Counted from the stretch's first letter, positions 26,001 to 34,962 are shown. The stretch is DNA of 64,000 nucleotides from Pseudomonas mucoides (GCF_015461845.1 NZ_JACOPW010000009.1:62001-126000), one strand, 5' to 3'. Translations and numbers: made by a program. Notes: generated by a model from the letters alone, not told the origin.

Positions 26001-29000
26001 AGCTCGGCAAATACCGGCAAGGGGTGCGCAAGCCAGGCGTTCGAGGCCTTGTCCAGATGATAGCCGCCCTCTCGATAAGCCTTCTCCACCCCCTCAAAAA
26101 ACCGGGCGACCTCCTTGGCTTCTTCGGCAATGGTGGCAAACCCTTCGGCCAGCGCAGCGACGCCCACCGCCAGCCCACCCAGAATCACCCCGGCACCGCC
26201 CAGCACCGCCGCCACCGTTCCCGCCCCGGCCAATGCCGCACCCAGTCCGGCGGCGCCCAACATGGCGCTCGCGGAGTCGAACGCCAGCTGCGTGCCGAAT
26301 TGCGCCTTCTCAATGTCATTGGTGGCACGGCTTAACTGGTAAATATCAAACCCGACATTCACCATCCCCAACACCGTGCCGACGCCTTCATTGGCCACAT
26401 GCCCCAACGCCTTTTGCACCAACGGTGCGCTGGTGCGGGCGATCAGTTTTTCATCGTCCAGTGCCTGACGCACCAGCGTCACGACGCCAACCACATCCAC
26501 CACGTTGCCGTGGACCAGTTGGGCGTAATTGACATAGGCATGCAAGCGAATGGCCGTGGTCAGCGCCTTGTCACCCCCGCTGGCCGCGCCCTCGTGATGA
26601 CGCAGCGCATTCATCAAGGCTTGCACAGTGAAACCGGCATTGAGCGTATGGACGCTGCCCGCCTCCGTAGGGTCAGGCAAGCTGGCCGACTCATGCGGTT
26701 GCGCCGCCAGCGTACGGAAGGTTTCCGAGAGGTAATTCTTGATTCTCAGGAATCGCGGATCATCGGTGGTGACGCGCACAATGGTCTGCGCTGGATCGGT
26801 ATCGACCAGACTGATTTTGTACTCGCCTGCGGGGGTGATCTCCAGCGTCTCGAACAACGCAACTGCGCTCGACGACAGCCCGTGCTGCGCCTGCAACTGC
26901 CGGGTCGCCTGGGCGATCTGATCACCCCACCAGTGGGCGTCCAGTTCCAGCAACGAACTGCCCAGCACCCCATTGCTGACCAACGACTGCCCTCGCGCGC
27001 TGGCCAGCCGCTGTCTTACCCGCGGCGCCTGGTCTGGCAGGCTGCCCGAATCGGAAAGACTCGACACCGGGACACCCGACGACAACACCTTTGCATTAAG
27101 ACGGCCTGCGTCCAGCTCAATCAAATCAAAGGCTGGACGACCGGGCTCCCCATAAGCGGCGTAAGGCCCTGCCATCTCTTGGCTAATGAAAAAATGGGTC
27201 AATGCTGCACTGAGCGCTTGCGCGGTATTGAACTCGAAAACACCAAAGTTCGGATCGTAGAAATGATAAGTACTGCGCTCGTCCACCCTACTCTTGGCCA
27301 GCAGCATCGAGTGGTTATCCGAATTGAGCATCAACGTGCTGCTGCCGGTTTTCGCTTCAAGCGTCGCGATCACCTGTGCCAGATCGGAGCGCACGACCAG
27401 CCCGCCGAGGTCACGGATGTCGACGTCACGAAGTTCTTCGATAACGCTCACGAATGCATTCGAATCTCGGGTACCGGGTTCAATGACCGCCAGGTAAAAC
27501 CGCTCGCGAAGCATGTTGGCCGCTTCGCTCCCCTTGCTGATCGCCGCCGCCATGGCCAATGCCAACGGATAGCAACGCCCGGCGATCCGGTCACCGGCGC
27601 CCTGGAGCAACAAATCCTGTGGCACCAGTTTGAAGGTGCCTTGATCGAAGCTTTCCAGTACATCGGTCATGCGCTCGCTGATGCGATCACGGAATTCGAG
27701 TTTGGCGACCTGCTGAATCCGGGCAACCTGGCGTCCCCATTGCAGCAAGGTCAGCGATTGCTCCAACGCCTGCTTCTTCAGTTCAATGCTGGTCTCGGAC
27801 AATGTCACGGACGGTGTCGAGGCGCGGGCCAAACCGTCAACGAACGCCGGATGACTTTCTTTGAACAGCTCCCGTTCAATCGCCCCGTACCGGTGTGACA
27901 CGCCCAATTCAGACACGTTGTTAGCGAGGTTTTCCAGCCGCGCGCGGACGTGATCAAAGTTGCGTTGATCCATCGCCCGCGCGCCCAGCAACGAACCGAT
28001 CAGTAGCCGCTGTCGCGGATCAAGTTGCTCTACCTGCAACATCCCTCGGCCAATTCGGTGAAGCAATTCATCCAGAGCCAACTCCGCGGAGGCCGGCTCA
28101 CCGACCAGCACCGGCGGTGGCGCGATCTCCTGCGCAAGGATGGATTGACGCTCGTCAAAACCCAGCTGCAATGGTTTGTCGAAAGCCACCTCACCGCTGG
28201 TCTGCTGACTCATTGCACGAAAGAAAGGTTCGCCAAGCTGTTCCGCCAGGGATTGCAGCAGTTCAGTCGACAACACGTGTCGACCTTCGATGACGGGCCA
28301 GCCATGGTCGAAAGAGAGCGTCTGGCTCTTCAGCAACTGATCCACTTTGCCCAGGTAACGCGCCTTGAACTGCCCGGTTTCCCACCGTTGTTTTTCGTTC
28401 TTGAACCACTCCTCGGTGTCGCTTTCGTTTTCTTTCCAGGAGTGGTCCAACTCCTCTTCGGTGGCCCGGTTCACCGTTGCGGCGGGGTCAATTGCCACAT
28501 CCGTTCGCCAGGCGCCCGCTGCTCGTGGGGTGAAATGCCTGCTTGCGTAATCCGCGAGCGCATCGCGCATCGCAGCGGGCCCGGTCAGATAGATGGTCAC
28601 TTCGCTTTGGGGGCGAATACCGTCGCTGTAGTAGGAAGCTGCAGCCAGAGCCAGAAGATACTGCGCAGGTTCTACATCCCCCGGCGAAGCACCCAAGAGG
28701 GCGAATTTTTCTTCGACGACATCCAACGCAATTTGACTGATGGCCTCAACATCGATAGCGGCGACTTGACGCTCCATGGCCAAACGGGCCGTGGCATCAA
28801 CGATCTCATAATTGAGTTTGAAGCGATCAATCACGGCGCTGACCATCGCCGATCCTGGATGCGCCATGAGAAACGCATTACTCAGGCTGCCCCCTTCGGC
28901 AACCGCTCGCAGTCCGTCCGGTCGTACAAGGCGCTCTGCGGGCTCGCGAAAAACGCTATTCAACGGCGGATGACTGTTGGCGAACTGCTCCAGCGCCGGG

Positions 29001-30130
29001 CGATGTTCTTCAGGTATGCGCTCGAAGTAGCTTGTGTACTTGCTTCTTGATGCCTCACGACCCGGCATCCACTCCGGGTTCTGATCCAGCAACAACTGCA
29101 AGACGCCCAGGCGCGCATCGCTGCTGAATTGACTGATGTCCACCCCGCCCAGCGTCTTCAGAAGAGGCGGCAGGTTATCGACATCCGCATAACTTCCGCC
29201 TTCAGCCATCAAGGCCTCAATGCGCACCACATCGGAAGCCGCGGCAAAGTTGCCTCGCAGACTGATTTCCCGTTGGTAAATATCCTGCAAGTGCAACGGT
29301 GTTCCATTCGCTGCAATATTACGAAGCTCCACACCGCCCTCGCCCATTGCCGAAATACTTTGATTATTCTTGTCCCGCAAGGCTTTCAAGCTGGCTTCAT
29401 TCTGACCATATCCACGGACCAGATAATCAATTCGTGCATCATCCGCATTAACACCACGCGCTACCGCTTTGTTGATATGCGCGAACATTTGTTGTTTGAG
29501 AACAATGGCCCGTTCCTCATATTTATCACTCAGATCAAGAAACGATTCGCTGCCATGACCGCCATTGACCATTGCATCGGCCTTCGCGGCCTCGACAATG
29601 ATCCGGTTGGTTTCATAGGCCAGTAATGCATCGCTGTCGTACCAGAGCTTCACGGTATAGCCCTGCCCGGCCAACACCTTTTGCCAGACATTAATATAGT
29701 CGCGCTGAATGTTTCCCAAGCCGCCCCCCAGCCAGACGAAGTGGAGATTTTTCGGCACTTCGGTGGCGGCGGTACTCAGCTGCTCAATGCTATTGGACAA
29801 GCGCGAGTGAAAGCCTTCGACCCTGTCGCGGATCTCCGTCAGCCCCGGCGCTGCATCGCCCGGCTGTGCTGTGGGCCGCTCCACACCGGCTGCGCGTCGA
29901 CGCCGGCGCTTGGGCTCGACAAAAGACCCGAGGGCCTCGCGCAGCAAACCCAGCGGCGCAAGCATTCTTGGAAAATCGAGCACTGAGATACAAGCAAAGT
30001 AATATCGAAATACTGCGTCATATTCCTCTGCACCTTTATGCTCTTGTAACGCCTGCTCAAGATCAGACAGTTTGAATAGATCGATAAAATCGACGTAGCC
30101 GTTTACATGACCAGTTGTTTGTTCACTCAT
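23027..30130 (-). CDS. Giant toxin: TcdA/TcdB-like glycosyltransferase, C58-like protease, pore region
   Basis: 2367 residues. (1) Residues about 120-560: a glycosyltransferase like the TcdA/TcdB catalytic domain, with NLHFVWLGG (W133), SDVVRIEALMAEGG and the metal-binding D316-V-D318. (2) Residues about 845-985: a YopT/C58-like cysteine protease with candidate triad C853 (GRCYPLA), H940 (SDNHSMLL) and D959 (HFYDPNFG). (3) Residues about 1155-1620: a region like the large clostridial toxin pore/translocation domain, with a glycine/alanine-rich hydrophobic stretch at about 1285-1330, then beta-rich sequence. (4) Residues about 1650-2367: beta-rich and unassigned. No signal peptide and no CROP repeats. 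Architecture (1)+(2) resembles lymphostatin LifA/Efa1. Start supported by AGGGAAG 7 bases upstream. One uninterrupted frame. Target and secretion route unknown. Confidence 0.87.
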   Translation of the reverse strand: MSEQTTGHVNGYVDFIDLFKLSDLEQALQEHKGAEEYDAVFRYYFACISVLDFPRMLAPLGLLREALGSFVEPKRRRRRAAGVERPTAQPGDAAPGLTEIRDRVEGFHSRLSNSIEQLSTAATEVPKNLHFVWLGGGLGNIQRDYINVWQKVLAGQGYTVKLWYDSDALLAYETNRIIVEAAKADAMVNGGHGSESFLDLSDKYEERAIVLKQQMFAHINKAVARGVNADDARIDYLVRGYGQNEASLKALRDKNNQSISAMGEGGVELRNIAANGTPLHLQDIYQREISLRGNFAAASDVVRIEALMAEGGSYADVDNLPPLLKTLGGVDISQFSSDARLGVLQLLLDQNPEWMPGREASRSKYTSYFERIPEEHRPALEQFANSHPPLNSVFREPAERLVRPDGLRAVAEGGSLSNAFLMAHPGSAMVSAVIDRFKLNYEIVDATARLAMERQVAAIDVEAISQIALDVVEEKFALLGASPGDVEPAQYLLALAAASYYSDGIRPQSEVTIYLTGPAAMRDALADYASRHFTPRAAGAWRTDVAIDPAATVNRATEEELDHSWKENESDTEEWFKNEKQRWETGQFKARYLGKVDQLLKSQTLSFDHGWPVIEGRHVLSTELLQSLAEQLGEPFFRAMSQQTSGEVAFDKPLQLGFDERQSILAQEIAPPPVLVGEPASAELALDELLHRIGRGMLQVEQLDPRQRLLIGSLLGARAMDQRNFDHVRARLENLANNVSELGVSHRYGAIERELFKESHPAFVDGLARASTPSVTLSETSIELKKQALEQSLTLLQWGRQVARIQQVAKLEFRDRISERMTDVLESFDQGTFKLVPQDLLLQGAGDRIAGRCYPLALAMAAAISKGSEAANMLRERFYLAVIEPGTRDSNAFVSVIEELRDVDIRDLGGLVVRSDLAQVIATLEAKTGSSTLMLNSDNHSMLLAKSRVDERSTYHFYDPNFGVFEFNTAQALSAALTHFFISQEMAGPYAAYGEPGRPAFDLIELDAGRLNAKVLSSGVPVSSLSDSGSLPDQAPRVRQRLASARGQSLVSNGVLGSSLLELDAHWWGDQIAQATRQLQAQHGLSSSAVALFETLEITPAGEYKISLVDTDPAQTIVRVTTDDPRFLRIKNYLSETFRTLAAQPHESASLPDPTEAGSVHTLNAGFTVQALMNALRHHEGAASGGDKALTTAIRLHAYVNYAQLVHGNVVDVVGVVTLVRQALDDEKLIARTSAPLVQKALGHVANEGVGTVLGMVNVGFDIYQLSRATNDIEKAQFGTQLAFDSASAMLGAAGLGAALAGAGTVAAVLGGAGVILGGLAVGVAALAEGFATIAEEAKEVARFFEGVEKAYREGGYHLDKASNAWLAHPLPVFAELDLHASCVRFDSPRLFPLRDHFGVPDFDVDYDRATDIRVGLGLPDSAPFAPPPGQAIVLPGTPKTWYGYEYTLLPFVTFRHAGGFDTARRLEKKNEQGQWQFLFSFYSFPGEYVVSRLNPVYKPTVFNVRLDNIERSLVVPALPKAWHGLVSYRIEGAGAQCSVLLNPGVSLVLDAPGHTAMRWVLQAPWLTEADIRIATAGRLVSDTLGVKFSGSGVHNVLLKLAGNTIVRVDLVALKLEVVEEDADPALGEQALLDHFKSLAREHRLAMPYTPVHNFVVPFEKPDEPRTVAAYYDSAQDRFLYIRDPNVLLADEAVLGAVVEGSAYFYHPASFDVWQVDAITGTLVQRYRLLFRDGLTIGRCEAVANGGIQIVQQHVRKDGQRDELTFLIHQQTVLLASITLGQDPALQAVLEADTLTDWKRILGNYVLPGAFVDTVDWRPGALVSICWQREDNSRDLVWVRDLDGLIIRAPARRHHVRGWKDSIKALDTLLLIAPDGAEGEVFVTYDKDIQSLVRQQRSMVEGRVQWSSREIAPTGLKNVVAVEQGHLALTDSGLFFTMTSEGYLRLGGLTGTWFKDRARWWSELPAVSTQYPVSSLALLGLSNFTGSGDLCAWYVEDRLLLADLGHGKEVRLLSSVPDNQAAWLFDLSTGRIFSQRFIETTHLNAAFGPGTRLLQAEALPAPMQEWAPWVFTDVKVEGAGLKATTLDGLEMDLQHNEPVRITGVGSRWVAALEGPLSEGLAALANEYRCADFLSVKDPDSLQWYVVRSGRLIRIPKAAVTAHYTLVGTRDQTSAMLHEREDGLLYIYPQKSTVGPLDYIQRNAQVLVVEGPKRAHDLLPLIADDVSILVLKMGQGTTTSRLTRAAWLKLESVIVDCRYSLERPPSIPGKLILDPSIMDQLWVSLVDEHLVMNGLDSGHSLIFRGVYSADVALRGDVFLSLNGYRSRAVSEIVTELLRLKGVAGSATLTELMSSSQVEVVAEPAKSRA

Positions 30131-30457
30131 AAAGATACTTCCCTGTAAAAATAAAAGCGGGCCTCCACCCGAACGGAGAACCCATCCGGTTATAAAACAA
30201 CACTAACCGAACGATTTATCCGCTTCAAAGAAGAAAACAAACAATTAATGACCCGCCAAACATCCAGAAACTTTAGACATTCAAAAACAACAGAAAAAAG
30301 ACCAGATAAAGGACAACCATCAACAAACTCGACAGTTTCCTTACACGTGAACAAAACATCGACTTACATCAACACATCGAACGACCTGCCGCAATGACAT
30401 CCTGTTCATTAACGGCAGACCGTTATAAAAGCGGCTTCAGAACGAGGCCGCCGACTT
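30131..30457. other. AT-rich gene-free leader of the toxin gene
   Basis: 327 bases between the toxin start and the cobJ stop. Visibly poorer in G+C than the surroundings, with many A-runs on the plus strand. It holds the toxin ribosome-binding site and, near 30427-30451, the cobJ terminator. I found no small ORF with a good ribosome-binding site and no convincing promoter pair. Such AT-rich upstream DNA is commonly bound by H-NS-like MvaT proteins in Pseudomonas, which is an inference here. Confidence 0.6.
30427..30452 (-). terminator. Terminator after cobJ
   Basis: On the minus strand, a GCGGC (30451-30447) and GCCGC (30435-30431) stem is followed by TTTT (30430-30427), a few bases past the cobJ stop. 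It ends the cobG-cobH-cobI-cobJ transcript. Confidence 0.65.
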
Positions 30458-32161
30458 TCACGAAGAGGGCTTGTCACCGTACCAGCGTGGCGTATACACC
30501 CACTGGCCACCCTCGGCACGCGGGAACACGCAGGTGGTGGAAGAACCGACCAGCACCATGGTGCGCATGTCGACCTGATCGGGGGTCAGATCACCCAGCG
30601 TGGTGACACGCAACGTCTGGCCCGGACGACCAATGTCCCGCCCCAACACCACCGGCGTTTCAGCGGAGCGGTGCTGCGCGACAATCTCCAGTGCCCGCCC
30701 CAGTTGCCACGGGCGCGACCGCGAAATCGGATTGTAGAATGCCAGCGCCAGGTCGGCCTGAGACGCCAGGTCCAGCCGCTTCTCGATCATTGCCCAAGGC
30801 TTGAGGTTGTCTGACAGGGACATCACGCAGAAGTCGTGCCCCAATGGCGCGCCGGCCTGAGCCGCGGTTGCCAGGGACGCGGAGACGCCGGGAAGAATCT
30901 CCAGATCGACGCTGTGCCAGCCCGGCTCACTCGACTCATGCAGCGCTTCGAGTACGGCGGCTGCCATGGCGAATACGCCCGGATCCCCCGACGAAACCAC
31001 CACCACCGACCGCCCTTGGGCCGCCAGCTCAAAGGCGTGGCGAGCGCGCTGCATTTCCTCGCGGTTGTCGGTGCAATGCAGCACTTGATCCTCGCGAAAT
31101 GGCCCGGCCATGCGCACGTAGGTTTCATAACCCAGCACGTCATTGGCGCGCGCCAGTTCGGCCTTGACCGCCGGCACCATCAGTTCGGCAGCGCCTGGGC
31201 CCAGGCCGATCACGGCCAGACGACCGCGTGCACGCCCGATCTGTGCAAGCTCCAGTGGCTCGTTGGCCACCGCGATGGCGATGCCCGTCTCCGCCGACAC
31301 AATGGTAGCGTTCGGCACGGTGTGGCGGGCCAGCTCGCTGACGCCGCCGTTGAACGACGCAAACCGCAGCGGCACGCCCAGTTCAAGCGCCGCTTCGCGC
31401 AACGCAGGATCGGCCATGTGCCGATCGCTGGCCAGCAAGCACGCCAGCGATTGCACGGCGATGTTTGCCTGATGCAACGCCCCGCGAATCGCGTTCGGCA
31501 GATCCGCCACCTCGGCGCTCACCGCCACCAGCACGCTGCGCGGGTAGATCAGCAATTCATTGGCCGCCGGCGTGCGCTCGGCACTGCCAACATGAATCGA
31601 CAACGGCGCCTCCGGGTCTTCCGGCAACTGCGCTTGTGCCAGCCAAGGGGCCGCCCCTTCGATGCGCACGCTGTGGCCCGCGAGCAGATCCGAAACAAAA
31701 CGTTTGCCCAGTTCCAGATCGCCGAGGGCGTAGCCGTTGGGTGGATTGAGCAGGCAGGTGCCGAAGCGCAATTCACCGCTGGTGGTGATCGCCGCCGCCA
31801 CGTCGAGACCGGCAGCAATCTGCCGCGCCATGACGTTCACGCCACCGAGACCGCCCAGCAGCGGCACCACGGCGCTGCCGTCTTCGGCCACCGCGAGCAC
31901 TGGCGGTTCGGCGCCCTTCTCAAGCAGCAACGGCGCCAGGGTGCGGATCACGATCCCGGCCGCGCACAAGGCAATGATCGGTGTGTCCTGCTGATAGAAC
32001 TCGCGCACGGTGGCGCCAAACTCGTGATAAACACGGTCCGCGCCTTCAACCCGTCCGGCCAGGCCATGAATCAGGGCGCCGGGGTAGACCTGCTGGATTT
32101 TGCGTGCGGTCGCGAGGCTGCCGTTGCCCAGAATGACAATCGCCGGAGCTGGACGGGCCAT
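30458..32161 (-). CDS. cobJ: CbiG-CobJ fusion (precorrin-3B C17-methyltransferase)
   Basis: Corrin ring contraction step: SAM-dependent methylation at C17 of precorrin-3B. 567 residues from the ATG at 32161, which overlaps the cobI stop as TGATG and has AAAGGTGG upstream; a GTG four codons earlier is less likely. Residues about 6-330 are a CbiG domain (LCAAGIVIRTLAPLL, and C-terminal ASFNGGVSELA), the lactone-opening enzyme of the anaerobic route. Residues about 335-560 are the CobJ methyltransferase (VIGLGPGAAELM, VVSSGDPGVFAM, FYNPISRSRPWQ). The fusion is known in Pseudomonas. Last gene of the minus-strand cob operon. Confidence 0.93.
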   Translation of the reverse strand: MARPAPAIVILGNGSLATARKIQQVYPGALIHGLAGRVEGADRVYHEFGATVREFYQQDTPIIALCAAGIVIRTLAPLLLEKGAEPPVLAVAEDGSAVVPLLGGLGGVNVMARQIAAGLDVAAAITTSGELRFGTCLLNPPNGYALGDLELGKRFVSDLLAGHSVRIEGAAPWLAQAQLPEDPEAPLSIHVGSAERTPAANELLIYPRSVLVAVSAEVADLPNAIRGALHQANIAVQSLACLLASDRHMADPALREAALELGVPLRFASFNGGVSELARHTVPNATIVSAETGIAIAVANEPLELAQIGRARGRLAVIGLGPGAAELMVPAVKAELARANDVLGYETYVRMAGPFREDQVLHCTDNREEMQRARHAFELAAQGRSVVVVSSGDPGVFAMAAAVLEALHESSEPGWHSVDLEILPGVSASLATAAQAGAPLGHDFCVMSLSDNLKPWAMIEKRLDLASQADLALAFYNPISRSRPWQLGRALEIVAQHRSAETPVVLGRDIGRPGQTLRVTTLGDLTPDQVDMRTMVLVGSSTTCVFPRAEGGQWVYTPRWYGDKPSS

Positions 32162-32895
32162 CAGCCTTGCCACCTTTCGCCGGGAACGATGATCAGCGAG
32201 AAGTATGGCGACGACATCGGCTCGACCTGGTCCAGTGGGACGATTTTCTGATTGGCCATGGTCGCGCGTTCGACGTAGAGCGCACGTTCCGCCAGACCGA
32301 GTTCTTCAAGCACTTGGCGGACCTTGGGGAAATTGCGCCCCAGCTTCATGATCACCGCCGCATCGGCATCGGCCAGCCGACGCTTGAGATCGTCGTGAGG
32401 CAGCACGCCGGACAGCACCGACAGACTCTGATTGCGGTACACCAACGGCGCACCCAGCACCGAAGCGCCGCCAAGCATCGAGCACACGCCCGGCACCACT
32501 TCGGCTTCATAGCGTTCGGCCAGCCGATCGTGCAGGTACATGTAGGAACCGTAGAAGAACGGATCACCCTCGCAAATCACTGCCACGTCACGGCCCGCGT
32601 CCAGATGCGCCGCGAGCTCTTCGCCGGCCGCATCGTAGAAATCGCTGATCACTTGCTCGTACGACAGCGGTGCCGGCAGTGCTTCGGTGGTCACCGGGTA
32701 CACCAGCGGCAGCAGGGTTTGCGCGTCCTGCAAATGCGCCTCGATGATGCCGAAGGCGTTGCCCTTTTTGCCCTTGGCGACGAAGTACGCCACCACTGGC
32801 GATTCGCGCAACAGGCGCAGGGCTTTGACGGTAATCAGTTCCGGATCACCGGGGCCGACGCCCAGGCCGATCAAGCGTCCAGGTTGCTGCATCAT
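32161..32895 (-). CDS. cobI: Precorrin-2 C20-methyltransferase
   Basis: SAM-dependent methylation of precorrin-2 at C20, entry into the corrin branch. 244 residues of the tetrapyrrole methylase fold: LIGLGVGPGDPELIT at the N-terminus, VICEGDPFFYGSYMYL and VVPGVCSM in the middle. It overlaps cobH by 4 bases upstream and cobJ by 1 base downstream, so translation of the operon is coupled. Confidence 0.95.
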   Translation of the reverse strand: MMQQPGRLIGLGVGPGDPELITVKALRLLRESPVVAYFVAKGKKGNAFGIIEAHLQDAQTLLPLVYPVTTEALPAPLSYEQVISDFYDAAGEELAAHLDAGRDVAVICEGDPFFYGSYMYLHDRLAERYEAEVVPGVCSMLGGASVLGAPLVYRNQSLSVLSGVLPHDDLKRRLADADAAVIMKLGRNFPKVRQVLEELGLAERALYVERATMANQKIVPLDQVEPMSSPYFSLIIVPGERWQG

Positions 32896-33518
32896 TCGAT
32901 CTCCGTGGCGAGGGCGTTGACGGCGGCGGCGGCCATGGCGCTACCGCCCAGCCGGCCTTGCATGATCACAAACGGTACACCGCGACTGTCGGCGGCGAGC
33001 GCAGCCTTGGATTCAGCGGCACCGACGAAACCCACCGGGAAGCCGAGGATCAGGGCCGGTTTCGGCGCACCGGCGTCGAGCATTTCCAGCAGGTAAAACA
33101 GCGCGGTCGGCGCATTGCCGATCACCACCACGCTGCCTTCCAGGTGCGGACGCCACAGCTCCAGCGCAGCGGCGGAGCGGGTGTTGCCCAATTCGCGAGC
33201 CAGCTCCGGAACGCTGTCATCGCGCAGGGTGCAGATGACCTGATTGTTCGCCGGCAACCGCGTGCGCGTGACACCTTCGCTGACCATCCGCGCGTCGCAC
33301 AGGATCGGCGCACCGGCGGCCAGCGCCTCGCGCCCGGCCTTGCCCGCGCCTTCGGAAAACTGCAAGCCGTCGATCGCATCGACCATGCCGCAGGCGTGGA
33401 TCACGCGTACCGCGAGTTTCTCCAGATCGGCGGGGATGCGTGCGAGGTTGGCCTCGGCGCGAATGATCGCGAAGGAGTTGCGATAGATCTCCTGACCGTC
33501 GCGGATGTAATCAAGCAT
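32892..33518 (-). CDS. cobH: Precorrin-8X methylmutase
   Basis: Migrates the C11 methyl to C12 of precorrin-8X, giving hydrogenobyrinate. 208 residues; the catalytic histidine lies in RVIHACGMVD, and GNAPTALFYLLEM and GFPVGFVGAAESK are family signatures. It overlaps the cobG end by 8 bases and the cobI start by 4. Confidence 0.95.
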   Translation of the reverse strand: MLDYIRDGQEIYRNSFAIIRAEANLARIPADLEKLAVRVIHACGMVDAIDGLQFSEGAGKAGREALAAGAPILCDARMVSEGVTRTRLPANNQVICTLRDDSVPELARELGNTRSAAALELWRPHLEGSVVVIGNAPTALFYLLEMLDAGAPKPALILGFPVGFVGAAESKAALAADSRGVPFVIMQGRLGGSAMAAAAVNALATEIE

Positions 33519-34818
33519 CTAGGGGGCTCCGTGAGCGGTCGTCGAGTAAGGCTGCGACCGCTTCAATAGTAAGATTGCGTGCGTGCAGCGCGCCGAAACC
33601 GGGCTGTGCTGCGTCGCGAAAATAGAGGTCGTAATGACCGGCGGAAACCGCCAGCAAGGTCATCGGCGCGATGTGCGCAGCCGCGCAGGAGCGCGAGCAA
33701 CCCGACAGGTGAACGTTCAGCGCCAGCCCTTGGCGTTGCAGCAGCGCGGCCAGTTGCCGGGCATCGCCCTTGGTGTCGGCCAGGCCTTTGCCGCAACCGA
33801 TCGAGCCGGTGCAGGCGATCAGGTGGGCCAAGGCGTCATCGGCCGAGCAGCGCAGGCCGAGTTGTTCGAGGCTGTGGATAACTTGCGCTGCCTTGTCGAG
33901 CGGCACGCCGGGCAGCAACAGGCTTTGCCACGGCGTGAATCGCAGGCTGGTGTCACCGTGTTCCCGTGCCAGTTGTGCGACCCCGCGCAGCATCGCGGGG
34001 TCGAGACGTCCCAACGGCGGTACTGCGCCGATGTACACGCGCTCGGCGTCACGCTGCGCATGAGCGCCGATGTGCAAGGCATTCGGACCTGCGATACGCT
34101 GCCAACCCTCGATGGCTTTCAGCGGCACTCGCTCGGCCAGTCGAGCAAGAAACGCGTCGAGTGGACATTCAGCGAGCAAATGGCGCATGCGTGTCTGCTC
34201 GGGACGTGCCCCTTCAAGAAACAACTCCAGCACCGCCACGACCAGCGCATGGCCCTGATCCAGCGCCACCGAACCGGCAGGCACGTCTGTCGGGCACCCG
34301 GCCAGACCGAAGGCCCAGCGTTGTTCGCCGTCACGCTCAATCGCTGCCAGCCACAGGTCATGGGGATGTTCGAGCATCGCCAAGGCTTCGCCGCCATCCA
34401 GTTGCACGGCAAATTTGGCGCTGAGGTCATGCAAGCGTGCATCGCTTTGCAGCGTGGCGAGAACCTGCCCGGCCAACGGGCGCGTGTCGATCAACCGGTG
34501 CCGATCGATCCCGGCGCTCGGGCTGAGCATCAGGTTGCGCACATCATCGCCAGCGGCGCTGCTCGGGCCGAGTCCGGCCGCCATCAGGCTGTCGATCAAG
34601 GCTGCGTGTTCACCGCCAATCCCGCGAATTTGCAGGTTGGCGCGGTTGGTCGCCTCGATCACGCCCCCGGCATAGCGTTCGGCAGCACTCGCCACCGCGT
34701 CGGCCTGATCGGCGCTGATCGAACCACCATTCAACTTGATCCGGCAGATGCCGCCGTCCAGCGCCTGGACAATACGCAGCAACCCCGGGCAAGCCGAGGG
34801 GCGTAAGGCAGTGGACAT
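33511..34818 (-). CDS. cobG: Precorrin-3B synthase
   Basis: Oxygen-dependent monooxygenase of the aerobic cobalamin route that hydroxylates C20 of precorrin-3A and forms the lactone. 435 residues from the ATG at 34818, which begins MSTALRPSACPGLLR as in homologues; a longer frame to 34908 lacks support. It belongs to the sulfite/nitrite reductase-like fold, and the [4Fe-4S]/siroheme-type cysteines are visible near the C-terminus (CTGSIGC and SGCSRSC). First gene of the minus-strand operon; 144 bases separate it from divergent cobL. That gap is too short for a full cobalamin riboswitch, and none was seen. Confidence 0.92.
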   Translation of the reverse strand: MSTALRPSACPGLLRIVQALDGGICRIKLNGGSISADQADAVASAAERYAGGVIEATNRANLQIRGIGGEHAALIDSLMAAGLGPSSAAGDDVRNLMLSPSAGIDRHRLIDTRPLAGQVLATLQSDARLHDLSAKFAVQLDGGEALAMLEHPHDLWLAAIERDGEQRWAFGLAGCPTDVPAGSVALDQGHALVVAVLELFLEGARPEQTRMRHLLAECPLDAFLARLAERVPLKAIEGWQRIAGPNALHIGAHAQRDAERVYIGAVPPLGRLDPAMLRGVAQLAREHGDTSLRFTPWQSLLLPGVPLDKAAQVIHSLEQLGLRCSADDALAHLIACTGSIGCGKGLADTKGDARQLAALLQRQGLALNVHLSGCSRSCAAAHIAPMTLLAVSAGHYDLYFRDAAQPGFGALHARNLTIEAVAALLDDRSRSPLDA

Positions 34819-34962
34819 CGGACGTTCGTTCAAGGGGGCGACCGGCTGTGTGGGAAAGGCGCTTCGCGGGCGAAGGCGCGGTATTATGCCTGCTTTGTCA
34901 GGCGGCATGAAAAGCCTGCCCGTCGGAACCGTCCGATTGAGGACTATTTTTAAGGACTGCAG

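Noticed and set aside
26399..27898. A 499-codon plus-strand open frame inside the toxin
   Set aside because: Antisense to an uninterrupted toxin frame with recognisable domains; its translation resembles nothing and lacks a ribosome-binding site.
19816..30457. A prophage or integrative element carrying the toxin
   Set aside because: No integrase, transposase, phage structural gene, tRNA or direct-repeat border was found around the block.
34819..34962. A cobalamin riboswitch between cobG and cobL
   Set aside because: Only 144 bases, and I saw no B12-box-like core or the necessary arms; also checked 43300-43510 without success.
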